A stretch of DNA of 64,000 nt from CAJCIT01 sp963771305 (lineage in GTDB: Bacteria > Acidobacteriota > Terriglobia > Bryobacterales > Bryobacteraceae): positions 186,001 to 250,000 of the forward strand of contig CAVYTS010000013.1 in the NCBI GenBank assembly GCA_963771305.1, written 5' to 3'. The notes under the pieces were generated by a model. The model was not told where the DNA came from, did not search any database, and saw only the letters and a list, made by a program, of their open reading frames with translations. Shown piece by piece: positions 44,116 to 53,571 of this stretch (its first letter is position 1; every line of letters starts with the position of its first letter). The position numbers and the translations under genes are program-made.

Positions 44116-45690
44116 ATGAGTTCGCTTTCGCAACGTCTTCACTTAGGAGTCCAGCAAAAGCAAGTACTCACGCCTGGCCTCGTCCAGATGGTCACGGTGC
44201 TTCAGCTCAACCGCATGGAGCTGAAGGACATGATCATCAATGAGATCGCCGAAAACCCGGTACTTGAGGAAGCGACTGAGCCTGGCGAGGAACTGACTCA
44301 AGGCGAGGTTCAGGACTTGCTCGAGAGAGTGCGGGAAGGGCAGCCTGCCGACCAAGACTTCCTGGAGCGGGGCGACGCCGGGGGCGTCCTGCAGGTGCTC
44401 GATACCCCAGAGCCTGAAGCCGTGATTGAACCCTTCGCTGCCGGTAGCCCGCTGGAAACTGCTCCGATTCCAGCGGAAGAGGCGCCAAAAACCGAAACGG
44501 ATCCATTTGAGGAAATCGATTTCGGGAGTTTTTTCGACGACTACCTGGATCCGGGATTTAAGAGCCCGGCTTCGGAGTCGGTTGAGAAGCCTTCCTTCGA
44601 AACGTTTCTCTCCTCACCCGTCACGCTCAGCGATCATCTGCAGTCGCAGCTTAGCGTCCTGGTCCTTCCGGAGCGGACCCGGCAGGCCGCCAACAGCATT
44701 GTCGGTAACCTGGAAGAGAGTGGATATCTGACCACTCCGATCGAAGAAATCGCCGCCACCGAAGAGTTGAGTCTGGAAGAACTGAGGGCTGGGTTAAAAG
44801 CAGTTCAATCGCTTGATCCCACCGGCATAGGGGCGTCGACGCTGCGTGAATGCCTGCTGCTGCAGCTCGAGGCACGGGGCGGGGTGGGTAGTGTTGCGTG
44901 GAACATAGTTCACGACCATTTGAAATTGCTCGAAACGCGGCAAATCAATCAGCTAGCCAAGGTGCTCGGCCGACCCCTGGATCATATTCACATCGCCGTG
45001 AGCGTCATCCGGCATCTGGACCCAGCTCCGGGGCTTCGTTACGCGAACAACAATGCGAGACAAATCGAGCCCGACGTCTACATCACGAAAGACGGAGAGG
45101 ATTACCTGATCTCGCTGAATGAGGACGACGTTCCTCAGTTGCGCCTTAACGGCGACTACAAGCGGATGCTGGATCGCGAACAGGAGCCGAGCAAAGACGT
45201 CCGAAATTACGTGAAGGAGCGCTATGCTTCTGCACTGCAATTGATCAAGAATATTGAGCAGCGCAAGCAGACCATACTGAAAGTCTGCCAATCGATCATA
45301 CGAAGACAGGGTGGGCTCTTTGAGCACGGCCTGGATTATTTGAAACCGATGATGATCAAAGAAGTTGCGGAAGAGATAGGCGTACATCCTTCCACCGTGA
45401 GCCGAGCCGTTGCCAATAAGTACGCACACACGCCGCAAGGCGTTTTTGAGCTTCGATACTTCTTCTCTGAAGCCGTGCAGGGCCCATCCGGCAGCACTAC
45501 GCCGCTGCTGATTCTGAAACGGCGCGTGAAGAAGATGATTGAGGAAGAGGACACATCGCACCCACTGACGGACGAGCAGATTACCGCCCGCCTGCAGTCC
45601 GAGGGTATCGACGTAACACGGCGAACGGTGGCCAAGTACCGGGAGGATATGAAAATTCCTTCTACCCATCAGCGTCGCGTTCGGAACTAA
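44116..45690 (+). CDS. rpoN: RNA polymerase sigma-54 factor
   Basis: 524 residues, full length. Region I: LHLGVQQKQVLTPGLVQMVT, glutamine-rich and activator-contacting, with LQLNRMELKDMIINEIAENP. An acidic region II linker follows (about residues 45-155). Core-binding and DNA-binding region III: LDPTGIGASTLRECLLLQLE, EVAEEIGVHPSTVSRAVANK (HTH) and the RpoN box VTRRTVAKYREDMKIPSTHQ at the end. Initiates at -24/-12 promoters only with an AAA+ activator. Sits in the usual lptB-rpoN-hpf-rapZ order. Confidence 0.98.
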   Translation: MSSLSQRLHLGVQQKQVLTPGLVQMVTVLQLNRMELKDMIINEIAENPVLEEATEPGEELTQGEVQDLLERVREGQPADQDFLERGDAGGVLQVLDTPEPEAVIEPFAAGSPLETAPIPAEEAPKTETDPFEEIDFGSFFDDYLDPGFKSPASESVEKPSFETFLSSPVTLSDHLQSQLSVLVLPERTRQAANSIVGNLEESGYLTTPIEEIAATEELSLEELRAGLKAVQSLDPTGIGASTLRECLLLQLEARGGVGSVAWNIVHDHLKLLETRQINQLAKVLGRPLDHIHIAVSVIRHLDPAPGLRYANNNARQIEPDVYITKDGEDYLISLNEDDVPQLRLNGDYKRMLDREQEPSKDVRNYVKERYASALQLIKNIEQRKQTILKVCQSIIRRQGGLFEHGLDYLKPMMIKEVAEEIGVHPSTVSRAVANKYAHTPQGVFELRYFFSEAVQGPSGSTTPLLILKRRVKKMIEEEDTSHPLTDEQITARLQSEGIDVTRRTVAKYREDMKIPSTHQRRVRN

Positions 45691-45749
45691 AGTTGCGAAC
45701 GCAGGACCGGGCAAAGCCACGATCGCCGGCCCTCCATTAGGAGAACCCC

Positions 45750-46351
45750 ATGAAAGTTACCTATACCGGTAAAACGAAAGAATTCACCGCCAAGCTCGAA
45801 AAGAAGATTCAAGAGAAGCTGACAAAGCTTGGCAAGATGATTGAGCAGCGCGGCGAACGAGAGGCGCATCTCGTTCACCAGGTGGAGCGGCACCTTCACA
45901 AGGTGGAAATCAAAGTGAATTTCTACGATCACGCCCTTGTTGGGCGCCGCCGCCGATTCCGATCTTGCCATGTCCGTTGCACAAGCCGTTGAGAAACTGG
46001 AAAAGCAGATCGTCAAAGCGCGCACAAAGTGGCGGGATACACATCGAGATCCGAAGAGCACCCGCGAGCAGAAGGAGTTGGTGGCAGGGAAAACTGAACC
46101 TGCCGCCGCCCAGAAGCCGAAGGCGTCCAAGCCAAATGGGAAGGCGGAGCCAACGGCGAGCCGCTTCGAAGGGACTGCCGAAGGTGTACCGCGTCGCCCA
46201 CAGCAAAGGCCAAAAACCGATGACGTTAGAGGAAGCGGTTATCGCCATGGAACAGGGCGCTGATTATGTGGTCTACCGCGACCCTGAAAAGAGCCGCCTG
46301 ACGGTTCTGCTGCGTCGGCGCGACGGCAACTTCGACTTGGTCGAAGGGTAG
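45750..46351 (+). pseudogene. hpf: Long-form ribosome hibernation promoting factor, two frameshifts
   Basis: Frame 1: MKVTYTGKTKEFTAKLEKKI to VNFYDHALVG (S30AE domain). Frame 2: AAADSDLAMSVAQAVEKLEK, QIVKARTKWRDTHRD. Frame 3: LPKVYRVAHSKGQKPMTLEE and ADYVVYRDPEKSRLTVLLRR (the C-terminal dimerisation domain). One extra G at about 45938-45942 and one extra base near 46174 explain both shifts; removing them gives a normal long HPF of about 200 residues that dimerises 70S ribosomes into 100S. Order rpoN-hpf-rapZ is conserved. As hpf is widely kept and lies between intact genes, error is possible, but the two sites are not long homopolymers. Confidence 0.88.
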
Positions 46352-46411
46352 GCACGTTCCTAACGGGCGCCCAATTATGCGCGACGCGCTAACTTTCGTA
46401 AAGTAGAGTTC

Positions 46412-47359
46412 ATGCGCGACGCCAAGCCAGAGCAACGAAAACCTCGCCGGAGGGCGGCGAAACTCAAGAAGGACAAGGCCGCCAGCCCGGAGTTGGTCAT
46501 CCTCACCGGGCTGAGCGGCTCGGGTAAGGGCACGGTTCTCAAGGCTTTTGAGGATCTAGGTTTTTATTGCGTCGACCACCTGCCGATCGAGCTAGTTGAG
46601 AAGTTTGCCGACTTGACGAGAGAAGCAAGAAGCGCCAAGCGCGCGGCTCTGGTGATTGACATTCGCGAAGGCGACACGTTGCGGCAGTTCCCGAGCGTGT
46701 ACAACAAACTTCGCCAGAAGATAAAAGCGACGCTGCTGTTCCTGGACGCCGACGACGAAGTATTGCAGCTCCGATTCAGCGAAACCAGGAGGCCGCATCC
46801 GCTCGGCACGGACGACTCAGTGTTGCTCAATATCCGGGAGGAGCGCACCCAGCTGGCTCCGATTCGAGCGATGGCGGACCTCAGCATCGACACCTCGAAG
46901 CTGAATGTTCACGATTTGCGAGCGCTGATTATGGAACGCTTCGATCGTCGTCAGCGAGCGAAGGAGATTCTCGTCTACGTGAACAGCTTCGGCTTTCGCA
47001 ATGGCGTTCCTCCCGATAGCGACCTGGTTTTCGACGTCAGATTCCTGCCAAACCCAAACTACATCCCGGAATTCAAGCCGCTGAGCGGACTTGATCCAAG
47101 TGTGGCCCGATATATCAGATCCTTCCCTCAGACGGAGGAGTTCATGGACCGCATCACCGAGTTGCTGGTCTACCTGCTGCCGCATTATATTCGCGAGGGC
47201 AAAAGCTATCTGACCATTTCCATCGGATGCACAGGCGGCCAGCATCGCTCTGTGATGATTGCGCACGAGATCTACAAGCGTTTGAAAAAGGCTGGGCACA
47301 GCGTCAAGGAAAGCCACCGCGACGTCCAGAAAATTGCGGTCGCGAAGTCGGCCGGCTGA
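46412..47359 (+). CDS. rapZ: RNase adapter/nucleotide-binding protein RapZ
   Basis: 315 residues with a basic N-terminal extension (MRDAKPEQRKPRRRAAKLKK) before the family start. Walker A LTGLSGSGKGTVLKAFEDLG, FYCVDHLPIELV, VIDIREGD, LFLDADDEVLQLRFSETRRP-type motif, and the C-terminal RNA-binding core FGFRNGVPPDSDLVFDVRFL, NPNYIPEFKPLSGLD, ISIGCTGGQHRSVMIAHEIY. In E. coli it brings GlmZ to RNase E and binds amino-sugar signals; in other phyla its partner is unknown. End of the rpoN cluster. Confidence 0.97.
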   Translation: MRDAKPEQRKPRRRAAKLKKDKAASPELVILTGLSGSGKGTVLKAFEDLGFYCVDHLPIELVEKFADLTREARSAKRAALVIDIREGDTLRQFPSVYNKLRQKIKATLLFLDADDEVLQLRFSETRRPHPLGTDDSVLLNIREERTQLAPIRAMADLSIDTSKLNVHDLRALIMERFDRRQRAKEILVYVNSFGFRNGVPPDSDLVFDVRFLPNPNYIPEFKPLSGLDPSVARYIRSFPQTEEFMDRITELLVYLLPHYIREGKSYLTISIGCTGGQHRSVMIAHEIYKRLKKAGHSVKESHRDVQKIAVAKSAG

Positions 47360-47374
47360 TGCGCAGACGGGCAG

Positions 47375-48163
47375 CTATTCCAAGCGGCGGCCGACCAGCC
47401 AAGCCGCCAATATGGCTACGGCGACGGCGCCACCGTGCCACACCAGAATATGCGTCGCCTTGAGTATGGGACAGTGCACCGTCAGCACCAGGAGTGCCGA
47501 TACGCCTGAGAGTGCACCAATGCTGACAACCGTAGCAAAGCGATTGATCCTAGCTCCCCGCCTCACTACGAGGGAACCGAGCGTTGCCGTAACAATCGCC
47601 GCCGCGAGACCGAGCCAGAGACAGGTTCGCTGCATCGCCAGCGTCTTCCAATCCGTGACATCGTGAAACATCAGCGCGACCACAAAAATGAAGGCGACTG
47701 CGAGGGCAAGCGCCACTTGTAGTACCGGCACGCGTTGCAGGCTGCCAGGAATCATTCGCTGGGCGAGGCTAAAGGAAAGCAACAAGGCACCCACGCCGAT
47801 GATGGACAACGTCAACATCTTCGCCATTGCACTCAGTGCGAAGAAGCCTGCAGATCCCGTAAGCCAAACGGCGAGTGCAAGAACGGCTATCAGCACAGCC
47901 GCGAAAGCAGTGGCCAGCACCCAAGGTGGGGGAATGGGCTTGACGGGTTTCAGATCGGCGAGAACCGAAGTCAAAACACGATTGCTTAATCGAGTTGTGT
48001 TGGATTCAGGTACGAGCGTGGCGGCAGGCTGCGCGTTGTACAGAGCCTGGCACACCGGGCATTGAGCTAAGTGGCGCTGTTCGTCGGGCGAAAGGGAGGC
48101 AGCGGTAGCAACGAAGTCCAGATGCCGGCCGATCTCGTATGAGCGAACCTCAGGGGGTTTCAT
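47375..48163 (-). CDS. Membrane anti-sigma factor-like protein
   Basis: 262 residues. Cytoplasmic N-terminus holds a zinc-type motif HLAQCPVCQ (His-x3-Cys-x2-Cys), as in ZAS anti-sigma factors. Six hydrophobic segments follow (WVLATAFAAVLIAVLALAVW, MLTLSIIGVGALLLSFSLAQ, VALALAVAFIFVVALM, LWLGLAAAIVTATLGSLVV, FATVVSIGALSGVSALLVLT, GGAVAVAILAAWLVG), an NrsF-like layout. Its start overlaps the sigma factor stop by four bases, so the pair is translationally coupled and it should hold the sigma factor at the membrane. Signal unknown. Confidence 0.85.
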   Translation of the reverse strand: MKPPEVRSYEIGRHLDFVATAASLSPDEQRHLAQCPVCQALYNAQPAATLVPESNTTRLSNRVLTSVLADLKPVKPIPPPWVLATAFAAVLIAVLALAVWLTGSAGFFALSAMAKMLTLSIIGVGALLLSFSLAQRMIPGSLQRVPVLQVALALAVAFIFVVALMFHDVTDWKTLAMQRTCLWLGLAAAIVTATLGSLVVRRGARINRFATVVSIGALSGVSALLVLTVHCPILKATHILVWHGGAVAVAILAAWLVGRRLE

Positions 48164-48801
48164 GCATCCTCCTTTCGAGCGATGCGATGGTCCTTAACGC
48201 CACCGGATGGGAAATGCGAGCCGGTGGCCTGCCAGTTCGCAAGCACTGCCCGGAGTTTCTCATAGGCGCGGTGCGCCTTCTGCTTCACGGCCCCTCCCGT
48301 TGAGGACGTGACGCGGGCCACCTCGTCCACCGTCATGCCCAGCACTTTAAGCATAGTCAGGACTTCGCGCTGGGAATCGGGCAGGTAACCCATGAGAGTC
48401 TCGAAATCGGGCAGCGACCGATTGGGCGGGGGAGGGGCGGCGTGAGTTTGAAGCTCGGACAAATCGACTTGCTCTTCCTGGGATTGGCGGCGGCGCGTCT
48501 TGCGAAAGTGATCGACGCGCGTATGTCGGGCGATGGCATAAACCCACGGCAAGAGAGGCTCGCCGGCCCGATAAGTATGACGTGCGCGGTGAATGCGTAA
48601 TAGCGTTTCCTGAACCAGATCATCGACGGCCGGGCGGGTATCGGGCATACTTCCAAAAAAACGGCCGAGAATTGGGCACAGCGTCGACAGCAGCCGCTCG
48701 GTGGCGGACGCATCCGCCTGTTGATAAGCCACCATGAGCTGTTCGAGCTGTGGCGAGTCATCATCTTTCCGCGAAATTGGCCCTACTATGGGTTCGCTCA
48801 T
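48160..48801 (-). CDS. ECF-type RNA polymerase sigma factor
   Basis: 213 residues. Region 2: VDDLVQETLLRIHRARHTYR and LLPWVYAIARHTRVDHFRKT; region 4: LMGYLPDSQREVLTMLKVLG, MTVDEVARVTSSTGGAVKQK (helix-turn-helix) and AHRAYEKLRAVL. Slightly long linker with PPPP between the two. First gene of the pair with the membrane anti-sigma factor downstream. Probably autoregulated as is usual in the family; no promoter motif was identified. Confidence 0.93.
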   Translation of the reverse strand: MSEPIVGPISRKDDDSPQLEQLMVAYQQADASATERLLSTLCPILGRFFGSMPDTRPAVDDLVQETLLRIHRARHTYRAGEPLLPWVYAIARHTRVDHFRKTRRRQSQEEQVDLSELQTHAAPPPPNRSLPDFETLMGYLPDSQREVLTMLKVLGMTVDEVARVTSSTGGAVKQKAHRAYEKLRAVLANWQATGSHFPSGGVKDHRIARKEDA

Positions 48802-48890
48802 GGACGAAGACTAGTTACACTGCACCGCATTCCATTCTCGCGCGTTTGGCCGCGGCATAAGGTGGGCCCCGACTTGAAGTGTCGATTCCT

Positions 48891-49739
48891 TCAGCGAATA
48901 CGAGACTCACCGGAGTACACATTGAATCCGCCCTCTGAAAGACAACCAATCAGCGTCAGCTGGCGAGCCCGGGCTGCCTCGATTGCCAGGCTGGAAGGAG
49001 CGCCAATCGCAATCAAGATGGGGGCGCCGGCGACAATTGCCTTCAGCACCTGTTCGAAGCCGCAGCCGCCGGTGAGGCCGATGGCGTAGTTCGCCAATTC
49101 CGACCCTTCGAGAAAGCAGCGGCCGAGGAGCTTATGGAGGGCGTTCACCGGAGCAACATCGTCGAACACCGCGTCCACGGAGCCAGCCGCGCTGATGAGC
49201 GCTGCCGTGTTAGGACCAACGGCAGAAGGATCGTCAGTGAAGCGCGGCTGTAGAAGACCGGGCACGCGGAGAATGGTGCCGACATCGAACCTTGGTGCGT
49301 CCAGCGGCGGCGGTGATGCGGATTCCGGGATGGCCTCAATGCCGCGTTTGCCGCATAGCCGGCAGCTAGAGTTGACGAAGCGGGTGTGAGGCACGTGCGA
49401 TTCGACGTCCACATCACGGGACAGTTCAGCCAGATACTCATTAGACGTGGTGGCCTCTCCGAGCGGATGCAAATCGAGCAGCTGGTTGCGGCGCTTGATA
49501 ATCGATTCGCCGAAGAGGTAGCCCGCCACCAGCTGGCGATCGGAACCCGGCGTCCGCATCAAGACGGCGAGGCTGTCGACTTTCGGCACGTCTTTGAACC
49601 AGTAAAGAATCCGGATCTCCAACGGCTCCTCGACGACAGAGAACTCGGAAAGTCGTTCCGCGCCGTCGAGGGACTGTCTTCTCAGAGCGACAAGTTTCGC
49701 GGCCCCATCGTTTGCATTGGTCGACATGCCCACTGACAT
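48891..49739 (-). CDS. fdhD: Formate dehydrogenase accessory sulfurtransferase FdhD
   Basis: 282 residues from ATG 49739 (ATG 49727 also fits; open frame continues upstream without sense). Motifs: VVEEPLEIRILYWFKD, LMRTPGSDRQLVAGYLFGES, catalytic cysteines in FVNSSCRLCGKRGIEAI (C-x2-C), RCFLEGSELANYAIGLTGGC and APILIAIGAPSSLAIEAARA. FdhD transfers sulfur from IscS to the molybdenum cofactor of formate dehydrogenase. No formate dehydrogenase gene is in the window. Confidence 0.93.
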   Translation of the reverse strand: MSVGMSTNANDGAAKLVALRRQSLDGAERLSEFSVVEEPLEIRILYWFKDVPKVDSLAVLMRTPGSDRQLVAGYLFGESIIKRRNQLLDLHPLGEATTSNEYLAELSRDVDVESHVPHTRFVNSSCRLCGKRGIEAIPESASPPPLDAPRFDVGTILRVPGLLQPRFTDDPSAVGPNTAALISAAGSVDAVFDDVAPVNALHKLLGRCFLEGSELANYAIGLTGGCGFEQVLKAIVAGAPILIAIGAPSSLAIEAARARQLTLIGCLSEGGFNVYSGESRIR

Positions 49740-49795
49740 TGTGGCGCAAGGGCTCCTAACAAGTTCTAGGCGCCGCGGAAAAAAGGACGAAAACC

Positions 49796-50013
49796 CTAAC
49801 GGAGGCGCCGGAACTCGTCTTGACTGACGCCTAGTTGATCTAGGATTTTGTGAAGAGGGGCGGCCCGATTTCGCAAACCGCTGTGTATTGGTATGGTCAC
49901 CGCTCGCCCGTCGGCATGAACCCATCTCTCATGCGCGCCGAACTGACGTTCGCGATAGAATCCGAGCCTTGCAGAGCTAGGCGCCTAAACTCCTCCGCGC
50001 AAGCGCTAGGCAT
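49796..50013 (-). pseudogene. hicA: HicA-type mRNA interferase toxin, frameshifted
   Basis: Starts MPSACAEEFRRLALQG at ATG 50013, then continues one frame over as GFYRERQFGAHERWVHADGR, AVTIPIHSGLRNRAAPLHKI and LDQLGVSQDEFRRLR. This is the HicA double-stranded RNA-binding-like fold with the catalytic His position in the GAH/GSH motif and the downstream PIHSG. One base is missing at about 49964-49969. The ATG overlaps the end of hicB by eight bases, the usual order and spacing for the pair. Confidence 0.8.
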
Positions 50014-50241
50014 TTACGATTGCGGTGGTATCGACAGGAAGCGGCAAACCCTCGTCCCGATACTCTTCAGCGATCAGATCGAAGAGGCGCTCCAGGTCCA
50101 AAAGGGCATCCGCTCTCGTCGACATGAGCGCATAGCGACCCTGAATCGTGGGGATCTCGGCAACCCAACAGTCAGGTGATTCCGATACAGAACCACTTTG
50201 TAATCGTCGATCGCCACCTCTTCAGTCGAGCCGACCTTCAC
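50006..50241 (-). pseudogene. hicB: HicB-type antitoxin, frameshifted
   Basis: From GTG 50241: MKVGSTEEVAIDDYKVVLYR, then after a one-base gap at about 50183-50185 the frame ESPDCWVAEIPTIQGRYALM, STRADALLDLERLFDLIAEE, YRDEGLPLPVDTTAIVNA. These match the small HicB antitoxin fold (WVAEIPxxxGxxAxxxTxxEA). It lacks the C-terminal DNA-binding tail, as in many short HicB proteins. With both genes shifted, the module is either dead or the region was misread. Confidence 0.8.
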
Positions 50242-50308
50242 CGCCTACCCCTTCAAGATAGTGCCATCGGGCTGCCGGGAGCATCGGTGACAAATGCTTC
50301 CGGCACGG

Positions 50309-52172
50309 CTAGCGTGAAACGACGAAGACTTCCGCCGAGCGGGCGGGCAACGACACATGCGCCAGTCCTTTGTTTACGATAAGGCTCGGAACGACATCGA
50401 GTCTGCCATTCAGCTTCGTTCCGTCCTTGAGAGAAAGACTGCCCAGGTTCAATTCCGCCTGGACTGGCTTGGTGTCGTTGTTAACGGCGACAATGGCCGT
50501 CTCGCCGCCACTGCGGCGAGCGTACACCCAGAGCTGCTCGTCAGCCAAGAGCGTGACCTGTTCGCCGCTGCGCAGCGACGGAAGAGCGGAACGCAGGTGG
50601 GTGAGTTTCTTGACGTGCTCAAAAACACCACCCTCTTCCGGAGTCCGGCCAGATGGCGTGAACGCGTTATGCGAGTCATTCGGCCACCCGCCGGGGAAGT
50701 CGCGCCGGTTATCGGGGTCGCTGCCGCCGCGCAGAGCGATCTCGTCACCGTAGTAAATCGTCGGTATTCCGCGCAGCGTCAAAAGGCAGGTAAAAGCGAG
50801 TTTCAAGCCATCCACCGTTGCGCCGGGTTCACTCATGAGGCGTACTGTGTCGTGATTCGCAAAGAAGGTAACCAGCGAAGCCGGCCGCGGGTACAGATAA
50901 TCGTGCCCCACCATCCGGGCGACTTCGCGAAGCGCATGGCCTTTGCCAAAGGCTTCTTGCATCTTGAAGTAGGTCGGGAAGTCGAAGACCGAATCAAGTC
51001 CTGTATCGATGCCTTCATGTTCGCGCCCACCCTGGAAATAGGCTTCGAGCGCCGGGTCTTCGTCAAACACTTCGCCGACGGCTGTAACGGCGGGGTACTG
51101 CCGCTTGATCGCAGCCATCCAGTCGCGCCAGAAACTACGCTGTACATATGGCCACGTGTCCTGCCGGATTGCATCGAAGCCAGCCGTGCCTAGCCACCAC
51201 AGCGAATTCTGGATTTCGTACTGATGGACCTCGGGGTCTTCCTGATTCATATCAGGCAGTATGTTGATGAACCAGCCATCCGTTACCTGGCGGCGCAAAT
51301 ACGGCGAGCCATTCGGATCGGCCAGATTCCAGATCTGCCAAGTCTCGTTCAAGTGATTGGATTCGGTGCCATGGAACCAGGTGGGTGTCGGTCGCATTCG
51401 CCACCCACGGATGGTATGGCCCCACGTGGTTGGTGACCTGGTCCTGAATCACCTTCAGTCCTAGTTTGTGAGCCGCGACGATCAGTTGGCGTAGCTGGTC
51501 GAGAGTGCCGAGGTGCTCTTCGACGCCGTAGTAATCGATTGCGCCGTAGCCATGATAGTCGGTCATCGGCTGGCCGTCGTATTTCTCTTTTTCGTTGAGG
51601 CCGTTGTTGTTGTCGTAGACCGGAGTCATCCAAATGGCCGTGACACCGAGGCTCTTCAAGTACGGCAGATGATCGACGATGCCCTTGAAATCTCCCCCGT
51701 GATAAAAGCGCGGCTTGGTCCGGTCCAGAAGACCGTGAGAAACCGAAGGGTCATCGTTGGTTGGATCGCCATTGGCGAACCGGTCGGGCATCAATAGGTA
51801 GACGATATCGTCGGTGGAGAAACCACGAAAGTTTTCGGCCGCCGACAGAGGTTGGGCGATTCGAAAAGGCACTCGCGCGGTTCCGCTAGGCGTGGTCAGA
51901 TCGAGGGGGTAATCGCCGGGCTGTGCGTCCCCAGGTATTGAAACGTCGGCGAAAACATAAGTCCCATTGGCGCTAACTTTGATATTCGAGATCTGTAAGC
52001 CCTGCTTCGAAGAGAGCCGAGCACCGGCGAGTTGATTGCCGCTAATAAGAAGCCGGACTGGGTTGATGGAGTGCGCTGCCCACCAGTTGGGCGGCTCAAC
52101 CTTGCTTACCTGGGGTTGTGCGTTGACGGAGATGACGCCGGCAAAGATAACGAGAAGTAGTCGGGAAATCAT
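50309..52172 (-). pseudogene. Exported GH13 alpha-amylase/maltogenic-type hydrolase, one frameshift
   Basis: Signal MISRLLLVIFAGVISVNAQP from ATG 52172, an N-terminal beta-sandwich (VEPPNWWAAHSINPVRLLIS), then the GH13 barrel: DDIVYLLMPDRFANGDPTND, DQVTNHVGPYHPWVAN (region I), GFDAIRQDTWPYVQ (nucleophile Asp), TAVGEVFDEDPALEAYF (acid/base Glu), VTFFANHDTVRLMS (region IV). The frame breaks near 51391-51396, where one extra base separates HPWVANA from RPTPTWFHGTESNHLNETW. All catalytic residues survive on both sides. Its ATG overlaps the MFS stop by four bases, so it belongs to the malQ operon and would digest maltodextrins in the periplasm. Confidence 0.88.
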
Positions 52173-53533
52173 GCGATTTTCGGTTCCATAAACGCAGGGA
52201 CCGATTCCTTTTTCCCGGCCGTCACAGTTGAATCCTGAACGCGCTGCATCAGCAACGCAGCGATGATAAGGCAAACGCCACCCGCGATGACAGCCTTCAG
52301 CCGATCGTTGTTGAAGAGATTGGACATCACCCAGCCAAAGCCTAGCGATGCCACGATCTCCGGGATCACGATGAAGAAGTTGAAGATGCCCATGTAAACG
52401 CCGGTCTTGTTGGGGGGCAGACAACCGGACAGGATGGCATAAGGCATGGAGAGAGTGCTGGCCCATGCGATACCGACCCCCGCCATCGAGAGCAACAGCA
52501 GCCAATAGTTGTGAATGAAGGCGACTGATAAGAGTCCCGCCGCGCCGCACAGCAGGCAAACCGTGTGCGTGCCTTTTCGACCAATCCGGGCGGCGAGCAC
52601 CGGAAGCAAAGGAGAAAACACGAAGCAGACCGCCGAATACATGGCGAAGCACATGCCCGCCCACTCCACGCCCTGCTTATAAACGGGGCTTTGGGTATCC
52701 GCGGCGCCGAACACGTTATGAGCAACCGCAACCGGGAAGTAGAGCCACATACAAAACAAACCAAGCCAGGTGGCCAATTGAACGACGGCCAGTTGCCGCA
52801 TGGTTTTCGGCATGCCTCCGATGGACACTAGGATTTCAGATGCACCATGACTCATGGCTTGGAAGAGCGATTGCTTCTGGGCCTTCGCGCGCTGGAATGC
52901 CGCCAGATCCTCGGGCGGATACTCTTTGGTTGTGAATATGGTCCAAAGCACGCATCCAAGAAACGCTACCGAGCCCGTGTAGAAAGAAATGCGTGTCGTA
53001 TAAGGGATGGCATTGCCTGCTGCATTCGAGCCTTCGCCGATGGTGCGCGTGAGAATCCAGGGCATGGCCGAAGCGACTACCGCACCAATACCGATGAACA
53101 GGCTCTGCATCGAAAACCCCTTCGTGCGCTGATCGGCAGGAAGCATGTCGGCAACGAATGCACGGAACGGCTCCATGCTGATGTTGATGGACGCGTCTAG
53201 AATCCAGAGCAGCCCCGCTGCCATCCACAAACTGGAAGATTGCGGCATCAGGATCAAGGCAAATGAGCTCAGCAGTGCCCCGCTTAGGAAGTACGGCCGA
53301 CGTCGCCCCAGCCGGTTCCAGGTGTGATCGCTGAGATAGCCGATGATGGGCTGCACAAGAAGGCCGGTGAGCGGCGCAGCGAGCCAGAGAATGGGAATCT
53401 TGTCGGCCTTTGCTCCCAGGTATTCGTAGATGGCACTCATGTTAGCCATCTGGAGACCCCAGCCGAACTGGATTCCCAGAAAGCCGAAACTCATATTCCA
53501 GATTTGCCAGTAACTAAGACGTGGTTTTTCCAT
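52169..53533 (-). CDS. MFS sugar transporter, SLC45/GPH-like
   Basis: 454 residues with about 12 membrane helices. Signature parts: MSFGFLGIQFGWGLQMANMS, PLTGLLVQPIIGYLSDHTWN followed by RLGRRRPYF (the loop 2-3 motif), DASINISMEPFRAFVADMLP, YNLVFG-type second-half repeats such as GRKGTHTVCLLCGAAGLLSV. Related to sucrose/maltose proton symporters of the SLC45 type. It lies between malQ and the GH13 gene in one operon, so maltose or maltodextrin uptake is the natural substrate, inferred from context. Confidence 0.88.
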   Translation of the reverse strand: MEKPRLSYWQIWNMSFGFLGIQFGWGLQMANMSAIYEYLGAKADKIPILWLAAPLTGLLVQPIIGYLSDHTWNRLGRRRPYFLSGALLSSFALILMPQSSSLWMAAGLLWILDASINISMEPFRAFVADMLPADQRTKGFSMQSLFIGIGAVVASAMPWILTRTIGEGSNAAGNAIPYTTRISFYTGSVAFLGCVLWTIFTTKEYPPEDLAAFQRAKAQKQSLFQAMSHGASEILVSIGGMPKTMRQLAVVQLATWLGLFCMWLYFPVAVAHNVFGAADTQSPVYKQGVEWAGMCFAMYSAVCFVFSPLLPVLAARIGRKGTHTVCLLCGAAGLLSVAFIHNYWLLLLSMAGVGIAWASTLSMPYAILSGCLPPNKTGVYMGIFNFFIVIPEIVASLGFGWVMSNLFNNDRLKAVIAGGVCLIIAALLMQRVQDSTVTAGKKESVPAFMEPKIA

Positions 53534-53571
53534 GTGGCCCCCTTCCGAGTCCTCGACGTGGGCCGTTACGT

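Noticed and set aside
50357..51193. 278-codon frame on the plus strand
   Set aside because: Antisense of the GH13 gene, whose catalytic motifs lie on the minus strand.
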